Below are positions 1-6,333 of a stretch of DNA of 10,429 bases, piece by piece. A program made the position numbers and the translations under genes. This stretch comes from Spirochaetaceae bacterium (GTDB lineage: Bacteria; Spirochaetota; Spirochaetia; Treponematales; Breznakiellaceae). The notes beneath the pieces were generated by a model. The model was not told where the DNA came from. It saw only the letters and a program-made list of their open reading frames with translations, and did not search any database. Location: contig JAIRNN010000019.1 of the NCBI GenBank assembly GCA_031257995.1, positions 1-10,429 on the forward strand, given 5' to 3'. The first letter of the stretch is position 1; each line of letters opens with the position of its first letter.

Positions 1-27
1 GTATACTTAACAAAAGAAATGTCCACA

Positions 28-75
28 GATTTCACAGATTAACGCCGATTATAGCCTCTTTAATCTGTGAAAATC
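28..75. repeat. Palindromic interspersed repeat relic
   Basis: CACAGATTAA at 33-42 is the exact reverse complement of TTAATCTGTG at 60-69. The stem continues outward through TTT/AAA and, past a one-base bulge, GA/TC, giving about 15 paired bases around a 17-base loop. Words such as GTCCACAG and ATCAGCGGAC nearby belong to the same low-complexity family of 'ATCTGTG / GTCCAC' motifs. It resembles a small dispersed palindromic repeat, not a gene; a short reading frame crossing it has no coding character. Confidence 0.5.
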
Positions 76-114
76 AGCGTAATCAGCGGACTTTTTCCAA
101 AAGTAAACGCATAT

Positions 115-166
115 GGGAAGTCTCCCCCTCCGCTCCAGCCCTGCGGTTTTCCGCCACCCCCTCTCC
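115..166 (+). repeat. GC-rich dispersed repeat, copy A
   Basis: This pyrimidine-rich block (GGGAAG, then CCCCCT, CTGCGG and CCCCCTCTCC) matches the reverse complement of 6934-6985 at roughly four of five positions, with two single-base gaps. The two copies lie in opposite orientation in unrelated intergenic regions, so this is a dispersed repeat and not conserved regulation of infC. Confidence 0.5.
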
Positions 167-231
167 TTTTCTTGTCGTGGAAGCGGTATACACAGGCAAA
201 GACATTCAACACTCTCGTAACGCGGGACTAC

Positions 232-261
232 TTGACAAAATTTTTACCTGTGTTATATACT
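232..261 (+). promoter_or_regulatory. Sigma70-type promoter for the infC operon
   Basis: A perfect TTGACA (232-237) is followed after 18 bases by TATACT (256-261), five of six matches to the -10 consensus. A TATATA at 254-259 gives a 16-base alternative. Transcription would start near 268, leaving a leader of only about 27 bases before the infC CTG. That leaves no room for an L20-binding leader structure of the kind known in some Firmicutes. Confidence 0.65.
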
Positions 262-283
262 GATGAATAGCTTTTTATGCCTT

Positions 284-289
284 AGGAGG
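284..289 (+). promoter_or_regulatory. Shine-Dalgarno that fixes the infC start
   Basis: AGGAGG lies five bases upstream of CTG at 295. The frame is closed by TAG at 283-285, and the only other codons before the CTG are GAG, GAT and TTT. The CTG is therefore the only start compatible with both this site and the conserved IF3 N-terminus. Confidence 0.75.
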
Positions 290-294
290 ATTTT

Positions 295-810
295 CTGGCA
301 GATAGAGATTTACGGACAAACCAGCAGATTCGTGTGCGGGAGGTGCGGCTCATCCAGGACGATGGGGTGCAGGTCATTCTCCCGACGATACAGGCGCTTG
401 AAAAGGCGCGGTCGCTTGGTCTTGATCTGGTGGAGGTTGCGGCGAACGCGAATCCGCCTGTTGTCAAGATCATGGATTATGGAAAGTTCAAATTCGAGAA
501 CGAGAAAAAAAGTCGTGACTTAAAGAAAAAGCAGAAGCTTGTAAAACTGAAAGAGATTCGTATGCAGCCTAAGATTGATGAGCATGACATCAATTTCAAG
601 AGCAAGCATATTCGGGAATTTCTCGCCGAGGGTAATAAGGTGAAGGTAACGATCCGCTTTCGCGGCCGTGAACTCGCTCATACCGAGTTGGGGCGCGATG
701 TTTTGCAGGATGTATTGACGAGACTCGAAGGGGATTACATTATCGACAGGCTGCCCGCAATGGAGGGGCGTTTTATGTCGATGATACTAAACCCCAAACC
801 TAAGAAATAG
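295..810 (+). CDS. infC: Translation initiation factor IF-3
   Basis: IF3 binds the 30S subunit, keeps it apart from 50S and monitors start-codon/initiator-tRNA pairing. The 171-residue product shows the family hallmarks: the N-terminal stretch RTNQQIRVREVRLI, the interdomain segment with VVKIMDYGKFKFE, then KEIRMQPKIDEHD and the C-terminal domain with VKVTIRFRGRE. The first GTG at 334 would remove the conserved N-terminal RTNQQIR, so the start is CTG at 295, behind AGGAGG. Non-canonical infC starts are well known (AUU in E. coli) and allow IF3 to repress its own synthesis; the same control is inferred here. It is the first gene of an operon, with rpmI 11 bases downstream. Confidence 0.95.
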   Translation: MADRDLRTNQQIRVREVRLIQDDGVQVILPTIQALEKARSLGLDLVEVAANANPPVVKIMDYGKFKFENEKKSRDLKKKQKLVKLKEIRMQPKIDEHDINFKSKHIREFLAEGNKVKVTIRFRGRELAHTELGRDVLQDVLTRLEGDYIIDRLPAMEGRFMSMILNPKPKK

Positions 811-821
811 AGGAAGATATT

Positions 822-1022
822 ATGCCGAAGATGAAGACAAGGCGGAGCGCGGCAAAGCGTTTTACGTTCACGGGAACGGGGAAGGTTAAGTACAAGAAGC
901 AAAACTTGCGCCATATCCTGACGAAGAAGTCGGCGAAGCGGAAGCGCAATCTGCGCCATGCGGGGATTCTTGCTGCGGAAAACGTGCCCGTGATCCGCAG
1001 AAAATTGTTGCCGAACGGGTAA
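822..1022 (+). CDS. rpmI: 50S ribosomal protein L35
   Basis: A 66-residue, very basic protein beginning MPKMKTRRSAAKRF, with the L35 pattern of a K/R-rich core (KKSAKRKRNLRH) and the C-terminal VIRRKLLPNG. Length is normal for the family (about 65). L35 is a component of the large ribosomal subunit. The site AGGAAG at 811-816 directly follows the infC stop and precedes ATG by five bases, so translation is probably coupled within the infC-rpmI-rplT operon, an arrangement shared by most bacteria. Confidence 0.96.
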   Translation: MPKMKTRRSAAKRFTFTGTGKVKYKKQNLRHILTKKSAKRKRNLRHAGILAAENVPVIRRKLLPNG

Positions 1023-1046
1023 GCAAACGGGAAAAGAGGAGTTTAT

Positions 1047-1406
1047 ATGTCACGTGCAGTAGATGGCTCGAAACGAAAAGAGCATCGCAAGAAAATTCTC
1101 AAGCTGGCTAAGGGGTATTGGGGACGACGGCATTCCAATTATAAGACCGCCAAAGACGCGGTTACCAAGGCGTTGTGGTACGCGTACCGCGACCGGCGCG
1201 ACCGCAAAGGCGATTTTCGCCGTCTCTGGATTATCCGTATCAACGCGGCGGTTCGCCCGTATGGGATTTCCTATTCGCGGTTTATCGCCGGGTTGAACAA
1301 GGCTGGTGTTACGCTTGACCGGAAGGCGATCTCCAATCTCGCCATAGAAGACGAGGCGGCCTTTAAGGTGCTGGTCGAACAGGTTAAGCGGGTGCTCGAA
1401 AAGTAA
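1047..1406 (+). CDS. rplT: 50S ribosomal protein L20
   Basis: A 119-residue basic protein with the L20 signatures: HRKKILKLAKGYWGRR near the N-terminus, then KALWYAYRDRRDRKGDFRRLWI and RINAAVRPYGISYSRFIAGL. L20 binds 23S rRNA early in assembly of the large subunit. AGAGGAG at 1035-1041 lies five bases before ATG. In other bacteria L20 represses this operon by binding the mRNA; no such structure is evident in the short leader here, though internal sites were not excluded. The frame is intact and normal in length. Confidence 0.97.
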   Translation: MSRAVDGSKRKEHRKKILKLAKGYWGRRHSNYKTAKDAVTKALWYAYRDRRDRKGDFRRLWIIRINAAVRPYGISYSRFIAGLNKAGVTLDRKAISNLAIEDEAAFKVLVEQVKRVLEK

Positions 1407-1479
1407 AAACTATTCAGGAGCGTGCCGGTTCTGTTGACATGTGCGGCGGGGCGGCGGTTTCTTGCAGGAGGGGAAAATA

Positions 1480-2265
1480 ATGGTAACTATTGAACAAGTG
1501 GAGCTTCTGGAATCTAAGGTTTCCAAAGCGATTGAGTATGTGAAGCGGCTCACCGCCGAAAACAAGCGGCTGAAGGAGACTTCCACCCGGCTCGTATCCG
1601 AGAACGATGTGCTGTCTGGCAAACTGGATGGTTATCAAAAGCGTATTGCCGAGCTTGAAGTGATACTTCAAGGGTTCAAAAGAGACCAGGAACGTATCGA
1701 TCGGGGCATCATTTCCGCGATTGAGCGGCTGAATCTCTTTGAAGATATGGTTGGTGAAACGGTTGCTGGGGACGGCGCGTCAATCGGTACGGTGGTTGAC
1801 GGCGGAGCGGAAAGGGAAGAGCCTTCCGGAGCCGTGCCTTTACCCGCTTCTGCCGTTCCGCCGCCGGTTACTACCCCGTCCATAGCCGCATCCGCAGGGA
1901 TTCCAGCAGCGTCCGCGTTTCCGGGGCCTGTCCCTTTCGAACCCGCTTCTGCGTCTCCTGTCGAAGATGAGGAGATCGCGGATGGAGCGTACGGTGTTGC
2001 CGGTTTGTCTGAACTGTCTGAAATGGAAGCCGACAATGATGCCGGACCGGAAACCTCGGATGAAACGTCTCGTGAAACGGAAACCGATGCGAACGAACAA
2101 GACGGCTTGAGCGAAGACGATGAAGACGAGTTTCTTGACGCGCTGAAGCATAATCGTCCGCCCGGTTTGGGACAGGCTGCCGCCGCTTTCCATGAAAATG
2201 CCGGGCAGTCGTCTGAAAACCTCCTTGAAAAACCTGCCAACGGCCTTGAACTGGATATTTTCTGA
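1480..2265 (+). CDS. ZapB-like coiled-coil protein with acidic tail
   Basis: A 261-residue protein starting at ATG 1480, eight bases after AGGAGG (1466-1471); an upstream in-frame GTG at 1441 lacks a site. Residues 1 to about 90 form a heptad-rich coiled coil. Its beginning (LLESKVSKAIEYVKRL) resembles the N-terminus of ZapB, the coiled-coil partner of ZapA at the division ring. The rest is low-complexity and probably disordered: Ala/Pro/Val-rich (about 115-175), then strongly acidic (about 175-230), ending in GLELDIF. No signal peptide or membrane segment is visible. The next gene begins nine bases downstream with a ZapA domain, which supports a role in cell division. This assignment is inferred; the tail is not a ZapB feature, and any coiled-coil scaffold would look alike. 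Confidence 0.7.
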   Translation: MVTIEQVELLESKVSKAIEYVKRLTAENKRLKETSTRLVSENDVLSGKLDGYQKRIAELEVILQGFKRDQERIDRGIISAIERLNLFEDMVGETVAGDGASIGTVVDGGAEREEPSGAVPLPASAVPPPVTTPSIAASAGIPAASAFPGPVPFEPASASPVEDEEIADGAYGVAGLSELSEMEADNDAGPETSDETSRETETDANEQDGLSEDDEDEFLDALKHNRPPGLGQAAAAFHENAGQSSENLLEKPANGLELDIF

Positions 2266-2274
2266 AGTAGGTGT

Positions 2275-3786
2275 ATGCAAAAGAATTCCCTGCGCATCGA
2301 TGTTTTGGGAACCTCCTTCACGATTGTTGCCGATGCCGACCGGCTCTACCTTGACAGCCTCCTCAAACGCTACAAGCTGAAAATTGAGGAAATCCAGAAA
2401 AGCGCAGGCGCCGATGACCCGCTCCGCATCGCCATTCTTACCGGATTTGCTCTTTATGACGAGATCGAGCAAATACGTTCCGGCAACCCGGCGGGACAAG
2501 GCCGTTATGAATATATGCGTATCGGAGAACGGCTGGACGACCTTTCTTCCCAGATTGACGCAGTGATCGGCGACAACCCGATCCCCTCGCAACCACGTGA
2601 AAAAAGCGACCGGGTCTACCTCCTGAAAAACGAGTTTAAGCATTACGACTGGGGATCGGCCAAGTGGATACCCAATCTTTTGGGCCTTGACAACGCGGAG
2701 CTTCAACCTTGGGCCGAGATGTGGATGGGAACACACCCCGGCGGCCCATCCCATGCGGATTGTCCCGGCGGCATTGTCCCGTTGAAACACATCTCAGGCG
2801 ACCTTCCCTTTCTCTTCAAGCTACTCGCGGCGGAAAAGCCCCTGTCGATCCAGGCCCATCCCAACCTTGAACAGGCATCCACCGGGTTTGTGCGGGAAAA
2901 TGCCGCTGGAATTCCCTTTGACGATCCGGCCCGCAACTACAAGGACCCAAACCACAAGCCGGAAATCCTCTGCGCGCTTACCCCCTTCACCGCGATGGCC
3001 GGGTTCCGCGAACGGCGACACATCGTCGAACTACTCGACACCTTCGCCTGTTCCGCGCTGGCCTCCCTACGGCGAGAGCTGCACGAAGAAATGTCCGACG
3101 AGGCGGCCTACCGGGGCTTTTTAAACAATCTCTTCGGGATGCCGCAAGAACGGAAAGACGAACTTTTATCTTACATCGCCCGACAGATCGACGAGGTAAA
3201 AAACCGCGCGTCCGCCTACCGCACGGAATGGGAACTCATCGAAACATTTCACGCCTGTTTTCCCGGCGACCCATCGGTCATCGCGCCCCTCTACCTTAAC
3301 GTTATCGAGCTGAATCCCGGCGAGGCGGTCTATGTCCCCGCCGGAATCCTTCATTCCTACGTACACGGCTTCGGTGTGGAACTCATGTCCCCATCGGACA
3401 ACGTGTTGCGCGGCGGCCTTACCCCAAAATGGGTTGACACGGCGGAACTCCTTAAAATCCTCGAACTCCGCGCGTTCAAGCCCGATGTCCTTGAGCCGGT
3501 GCGGATCAACGACACCTGTGCCGCCTTCCTTACCCCGGCAAGAGAATGGACGCTCTCCGTGATACGTCAGACCGATGAACGCCGGGAACATCAAGAACGC
3601 TTTCCTGAAGCAAGAGACTCGATCATCATCGTTACCGAGGGCCGCCTTGCCGTTACCTTTTTCGACGGGAATGGCGACCTCATCCTCGAACGCGGCGAAA
3701 GCGTCTTTATCCCGGGATACGTCAGCCGCGACAGCTTCGCGCTCCGAGGCGCGTTCACCGCATATACCGCAAGCCGCGGACTGTAA
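2275..3786 (+). CDS. manA: ZapA domain fused to mannose-6-phosphate isomerase
   Basis: One open frame of 503 residues. Residues 5 to about 98 read as a ZapA domain: LRIDVLGTSFTIVADADRLYL, then PLRIAILTGFALYDEIEQIR and a short helix. ZapA normally stands alone (about 100 residues) and cross-links FtsZ filaments. After a linker (about 99-111), residues 112-503 form a complete class I phosphomannose isomerase, matching the 391-residue E. coli enzyme in length. It converts mannose-6-phosphate to fructose-6-phosphate. The zinc ligands are present as Q193 and H195 (SIQAHP), E230 (NHKPE) and H360 (PAGILHSY), and the catalytic arginine as R379 (NVLRGGLT). Only a weak ribosome site precedes ATG. A GTG at 2563 could serve as an internal start for ManA alone. 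The domains are clear; whether the product stays fused in the cell is unknown. Confidence 0.85.
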   Translation: MQKNSLRIDVLGTSFTIVADADRLYLDSLLKRYKLKIEEIQKSAGADDPLRIAILTGFALYDEIEQIRSGNPAGQGRYEYMRIGERLDDLSSQIDAVIGDNPIPSQPREKSDRVYLLKNEFKHYDWGSAKWIPNLLGLDNAELQPWAEMWMGTHPGGPSHADCPGGIVPLKHISGDLPFLFKLLAAEKPLSIQAHPNLEQASTGFVRENAAGIPFDDPARNYKDPNHKPEILCALTPFTAMAGFRERRHIVELLDTFACSALASLRRELHEEMSDEAAYRGFLNNLFGMPQERKDELLSYIARQIDEVKNRASAYRTEWELIETFHACFPGDPSVIAPLYLNVIELNPGEAVYVPAGILHSYVHGFGVELMSPSDNVLRGGLTPKWVDTAELLKILELRAFKPDVLEPVRINDTCAAFLTPAREWTLSVIRQTDERREHQERFPEARDSIIIVTEGRLAVTFFDGNGDLILERGESVFIPGYVSRDSFALRGAFTAYTASRGL

Positions 3787-3790
3787 CATC

Positions 3791-4294
3791 GTGAAACTGC
3801 TCGTTGATGCCGATTCCTGTTCTGCCGCCGCCCGCGCCATTATCCAAAAACGCGCCGCCAAAGAGAACATCCCATTACACTTCGCCGCAAACCGCCCCAT
3901 TCCCTTCGACCTCCCCTACCATCCGCTTGTCGAAACGGGCATTTTCGTGATGGAAGTTTGCCCGGTTGAGAAAGATGCCGCCGACAACCGCCTCGTCGCG
4001 CTTGCTCAAGAAGGCGACGTCGCCGTCACCCGCGACATTCCCCTCGCCGCCCGCCTCGTCAAAAAAAACGTCCACACCCTCGACGACCGGGGCCGCATCT
4101 TCACCCAAGAAAACATCCGCCACTGCCTCTCCCTCCGCAATTTCAACATCGCCATCGCCGGCAACGGAAGACCCGAACGCGCTGCCTCTTATGGCGGCAA
4201 AGAAAAAAAAACCTTCGCCGACAGCCTCGACCGGATCATAACCGCCGCCACCAGCCGGGAAAGCTCTCGGGCGCAGTCTGATGTGAAATCGTAG
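3791..4294 (+). CDS. yaiI: YaiI/YqxD family protein (DUF188)
   Basis: A 167-residue protein of the UPF0178/DUF188 family, which has a PIN-like nuclease fold but no settled function. Family marks are the N-terminal KLLVDADSC, the central PVEKDAADNRLVALAQEGD, VAVTRDIPLAARLVKK, then LDDRGRIFT and the C-terminal KTFADSLDRII. The aspartates of VDAD and RDIP sit where PIN-type proteins place their metal-binding residues. GTG at 3791 is the chosen start because family homology begins exactly there. It lies four bases after the manA stop and lacks a clear ribosome site, so translation is probably coupled to manA. It is the last gene of the operon; no terminator follows immediately. Confidence 0.85.
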   Translation: MKLLVDADSCSAAARAIIQKRAAKENIPLHFAANRPIPFDLPYHPLVETGIFVMEVCPVEKDAADNRLVALAQEGDVAVTRDIPLAARLVKKNVHTLDDRGRIFTQENIRHCLSLRNFNIAIAGNGRPERAASYGGKEKKTFADSLDRIITAATSRESSRAQSDVKS

Positions 4295-4368
4295 TGGTTC
4301 CCCTCTATCGCAGGACTCCGCTCCTAAGGAAGCACTGATTAAATCCAGAAAACCTCGTTTTTAGCGCG

Positions 4369-4394
4369 TTTTACCGTGTCTTTACGGCGTAAAA
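4369..4394. repeat. Small hairpin inside the possible MITE
   Basis: TTTTAC-CGT (4369-4377) pairs with ACG-GC-GTAAAA (4384-4394) around a six-base loop, leaving a two-base bulge. It lies just inside the left end of the proposed element. Confidence 0.4.
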
Positions 4395-4434
4395 TGGGTA
4401 GTGGGCGAAAAATGTTACTTACCAATCAGGTGGG

Positions 4435-4496
4435 GGGCACCCAATGCCGCACGAGAAACGTTGAGCGTGTTTTGGCATTCTTGCGGCACGGTGCCC
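4435..4496. repeat. Nested hairpin, possible structured RNA
   Basis: An outer stem of seven pairs (GGGCACC 4435-4441 with GGTGCCC 4490-4496) encloses, past a small asymmetric internal loop, an inner stem of six pairs (GCCGCA 4446-4451 with TGCGGC 4482-4487). The apical loop is about 30 bases. Thirteen GC-rich pairs in register are unlikely by chance. It may be a structured RNA or simply the core of the surrounding element; no known RNA family was recognised. Confidence 0.4.
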
Positions 4497-4644
4497 ATAA
4501 ATGATTTAAGGTACGTAAATGCAACAGGGCCCTGGGCCGTCCCCGCAACGCCCCTGGGAGCAAAGACGGCAGTTGTAGCAGAACAACTATATAGTCAACT
4601 TATTTCGTCCTTTACCGTAAAATGAGGGTAAAAAATAATTAATC

Positions 4645-4732
4645 AGCGTTGCCCTAACGGTATCATGCCCTCTGCCGCCACGACACCTAAGCAGTCCGGG
4701 GCAACAAGTTGCCAAGTCCCATTTAGTATAGT
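4645..4732 (-). repeat. Dispersed repeat, copy 1
   Basis: Read on the - strand, the element runs TAAATGGGAC, then a gap, then GGACTGCTTAGGTGTCGT, then CCGTTAGGGC. The same three blocks occur in the same order on the - strand at 9062-9155. The central block is the best conserved (one mismatch in 18). Confidence 0.45.
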
Positions 4733-4819
4733 GATCGTGCCGGAGAGCCGCTATCACAGTAATATAGTACAGTGAGTACATAACAGTCCCCCGTCCTTGT
4801 TGCTTAACTTGTTGACAAT

Positions 4820-4840
4820 GGGAGACTTCTCCCTCTTTTT
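4820..4840 (+). terminator. Rho-independent terminator facing aroA
   Basis: GGGAG (4820-4824), an ACTT loop and CTCCC (4829-4833) are followed by TCTTTTT. The stem is short but the T-run is good. It would stop transcripts arriving on the + strand before they run antisense into aroA. On the - strand it has no T-run after it, so it is not a good aroA terminator. Confidence 0.5.
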
Positions 4841-6127
4841 CTATCTTTCTTGCAACAAGCGCAGAAAACCGGGATAGGTTACGTCGGCGGCTTCCGATCC
4901 CGCGATGGTGACGGGGCCTTCCGCGCCCAGTGCCGCGACGGCAAGGGCCATCACGACACGATGGTCCCCATGGCCATTGACAAAACCACCCCGGAGTTTT
5001 TTCCCGCCGTGAATCACGAGCCCGTCCGGCAATTCGGTGATGTCCGCGCCGAGTTTAGACAACTCTTCGCGCATCACGGCGATGCGGTCGGTCTCCTTGA
5101 TCCGCGCATGGGCCACGTTTATGAGCCGTGTCTCCCCCGCGCAGTAACAGGCAAGCACAGCGGTAATCGGGAGAAGGTCGGGTGTCGCGTTGAGGTCAAC
5201 TTCGCCCAGAGGAGAAAGCGGCGGCTGACCCTTGCCTGCCTTAGCCAACAGGTCAAAGAACAATTTGTCCCCCTGCTCATCGTCAAAATCGAGACCCGTA
5301 AGCGTTACCTTCCCGCCGCTCACCGTCCCCGCGCAGGCCGGAAACGCCGCCGAGGAAAAATCCCCGGTAACCCCGGCATTTATCGGCACATATCGGCCGC
5401 CGCCCCGTATCGCGATCACCGCCGGCACCGTCCATTCGGATTCATCCGGCACCGTAACGCCGCCCGATTCACGTCTGCCCGCAACATTGTTAGCAAGATA
5501 CTTTTTCAGATAAGAAAGCGTCATCTTGATATAGGGAAGCTCGTTGAGTAACGGGATCGTGATGTTCACCGTAACCTCAGGCGGGCAGAGCGGCATGGCG
5601 AGAAGCAAGGCCGAAAGATACTGGCTCGTGGGACAGGGCAGCGTAACGTTCCCGCCGTGAAGTGGGCCGCATATCGTAACCGGAGTACAGCCGCCATGAG
5701 ACGTAACCCGCGCACCCAGCGTAGAAAGCGCCTCCAGCAGGGGGACGGCGGAACGTTTGGCAATCTGTTCGTCCCCGGTAAACGCCACCGGCGCGTTCCC
5801 CAGCGCGGCAAACGCGAGACCGAAAAACAGCGTTGTCCCGGAATTCCCCACGTTAATCGTCTTAGGCGCGTCATCCCACTTTTCAGGTGGCTTCCCGGCA
5901 ACCACCAGTCTGCGGAGAGCCCCGTCCTCCGCCACCTCCTTGATCTCCGCGCCAAACATGCGGCAAGCCGCGATACAGGAACGGGCATCCAGCGAGTCAA
6001 GCGGATACTCCAGCGTTGAAACCCCCTCCGCTGCCGCCGCGAGCAACAGCGCGCGGATCGTATGCGACTTTGACGCGGGCACCCGCAATGTCCCGCTAAA
6101 CCGGTGCGGTGTAATCGTACTCTGCAT
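4841..6127 (-). CDS. aroA: 3-phosphoshikimate 1-carboxyvinyltransferase (EPSP synthase)
   Basis: EPSP synthase joins phosphoenolpyruvate to shikimate-3-phosphate, the sixth step of the shikimate pathway. The 428-residue product (E. coli: 427) shows VPASKSHTIRALLLAA (K20, S21, R25), GNSGTT (94-99), TGDEQIAKR (R125), TSQYLSALL (S168, Q169), VTGDFSSAAF, TPDLLP (D317), KETDR (E345, R348) and GDHR (H389, R390). Two usual basic residues are missing: F101 replaces the arginine of the GNAGTAMR motif (E. coli R100), and V416 replaces the lysine equivalent to E. coli K411. The rest of the fold appears intact, so this may be a divergent active enzyme. The start at 6127 fits the family N-terminus and has no ribosome site upstream. 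The gene is convergent with the yaiI operon. Confidence 0.93.
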   Translation of the reverse strand: MQSTITPHRFSGTLRVPASKSHTIRALLLAAAAEGVSTLEYPLDSLDARSCIAACRMFGAEIKEVAEDGALRRLVVAGKPPEKWDDAPKTINVGNSGTTLFFGLAFAALGNAPVAFTGDEQIAKRSAVPLLEALSTLGARVTSHGGCTPVTICGPLHGGNVTLPCPTSQYLSALLLAMPLCPPEVTVNITIPLLNELPYIKMTLSYLKKYLANNVAGRRESGGVTVPDESEWTVPAVIAIRGGGRYVPINAGVTGDFSSAAFPACAGTVSGGKVTLTGLDFDDEQGDKLFFDLLAKAGKGQPPLSPLGEVDLNATPDLLPITAVLACYCAGETRLINVAHARIKETDRIAVMREELSKLGADITELPDGLVIHGGKKLRGGFVNGHGDHRVVMALAVAALGAEGPVTIAGSEAADVTYPGFLRLLQER

Positions 6128-6133
6128 AGCGAT

Positions 6134-6142
6134 AGTATACCA
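6134..6142 (-). promoter_or_regulatory. Extended -10 promoter for aroA
   Basis: On the - strand, TGGTATACT forms an extended -10 (TGn plus five of six -10 matches) ending six bases before the aroA ATG. No -35 match is seen at 17 bases. Transcription would begin at or next to the ATG, which agrees with the absence of a Shine-Dalgarno and points to a leaderless mRNA. Confidence 0.45.
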
Positions 6143-6157
6143 GAACAGCGGAGTAAA

Positions 6158-6224
6158 AACTCTGTGTCCATCCGTTTATTCTGTGGTGAAAGTGATTCTA
6201 TGTCATCTGCGGTTTCATAAGTTT
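6158..6224. repeat. Degenerate 'CTGTG' interspersed repeat
   Basis: The words CTCTGTGTCCATCC, TTCTGTGGTGAA and TCATCTGCGG resemble the ATCTGTG/GTCCAC words at the left edge of the window. The stretch has no coding character and looks like another diverged member of a low-complexity dispersed family lying directly upstream of aroA. Confidence 0.3.
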
Positions 6225-6257
6225 TCATGCCTTTGTGATTCACCCGCCGAAATGCCT

Positions 6258-6269
6258 CATTTTAAAATG
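6258..6269. repeat. Perfect 12-base palindrome
   Basis: CATTTTAAAATG is fully self-complementary and is flanked by ATGCC (6252-6256) and GGCAT (6279-6283), which could extend a hairpin. The purpose is unknown; it belongs to the repeat-rich zone. Confidence 0.4.
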
Positions 6270-6291
6270 TTACCGGAAGGCATGGATGCCG

Positions 6292-6312
6292 TCTCAAGGC
6301 TGCGCCTTGAGA
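6292..6312. repeat. Perfect nine-pair hairpin
   Basis: TCTCAAGGC (6292-6300) and GCCTTGAGA (6304-6312) form a perfect stem with a three-base loop. On the + strand it is followed only by TTTAGAAT, a poor T-run, so a terminator is possible but weak. The direct repeat ATGTTACCGRAAG occurs on either side (6267-6279 and 6320-6332), suggesting a small inserted unit. Confidence 0.4.
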
Positions 6313-6333
6313 TTTAGAATATGTTACCGAAAG

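Larger units (their letters stand above)
4325..4657. mobile_element. Possible MITE with imperfect terminal inverted repeats
   Basis: The left end, TAAGGAAGCACTGATTAAAT (4325-4344), resembles the reverse complement of the right end (4637-4657, reading TTAGGGCAACGCTGATTAATT). They share CTGATTAA exactly and about two thirds of the rest. Inside both ends, similar ACC(C)TCRTTTT words follow. The 333-base body has no coding capacity. No target-site duplication is visible, which weakens the call. It could be a decayed non-autonomous element or the remains of an IS. Confidence 0.4.
4295..4840. other. Long non-coding stretch between convergent genes
   Basis: No convincing gene lies between yaiI and the 3' end of aroA. 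The stretch holds a possible MITE (4325-4657), a nested hairpin (4435-4496), a copy of a dispersed repeat (4645-4732), several small palindromes such as CAGGGCCCTG (4525-4534) and GGCAACAAGTTGCC near 4700, and a terminator (4820-4840). A 74-codon frame from GTG 4401 has no ribosome site and runs through the hairpin, so it is not called. Confidence 0.6.

Noticed and set aside
67..270. 67-codon + frame upstream of infC
   Set aside because: It crosses two repeats and the promoter, has no ribosome site and is proline-rich from pyrimidine tracts.
1434..1439. TTGACA before the coiled-coil gene
   Set aside because: No acceptable -10 element lies 16-18 bases downstream; the intervening sequence is GC-rich.
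1668..2321. Serine/alanine-rich 217-codon frame on the - strand
   Set aside because: It mirrors the low-complexity tail of the coiled-coil gene and has no ribosome site or family motif.
1840..2790. Open frame of 316 codons on the - strand
   Set aside because: It lies antisense to the ZapB-like tail and the ZapA-ManA gene, whose domains and motifs are clear; the frame is a by-product of GC-rich codon use.
4401..4625. 74-codon + frame in the gene-free stretch
   Set aside because: Its GTG start has no ribosome site, the protein matches nothing recognised, and it runs through a strong hairpin.
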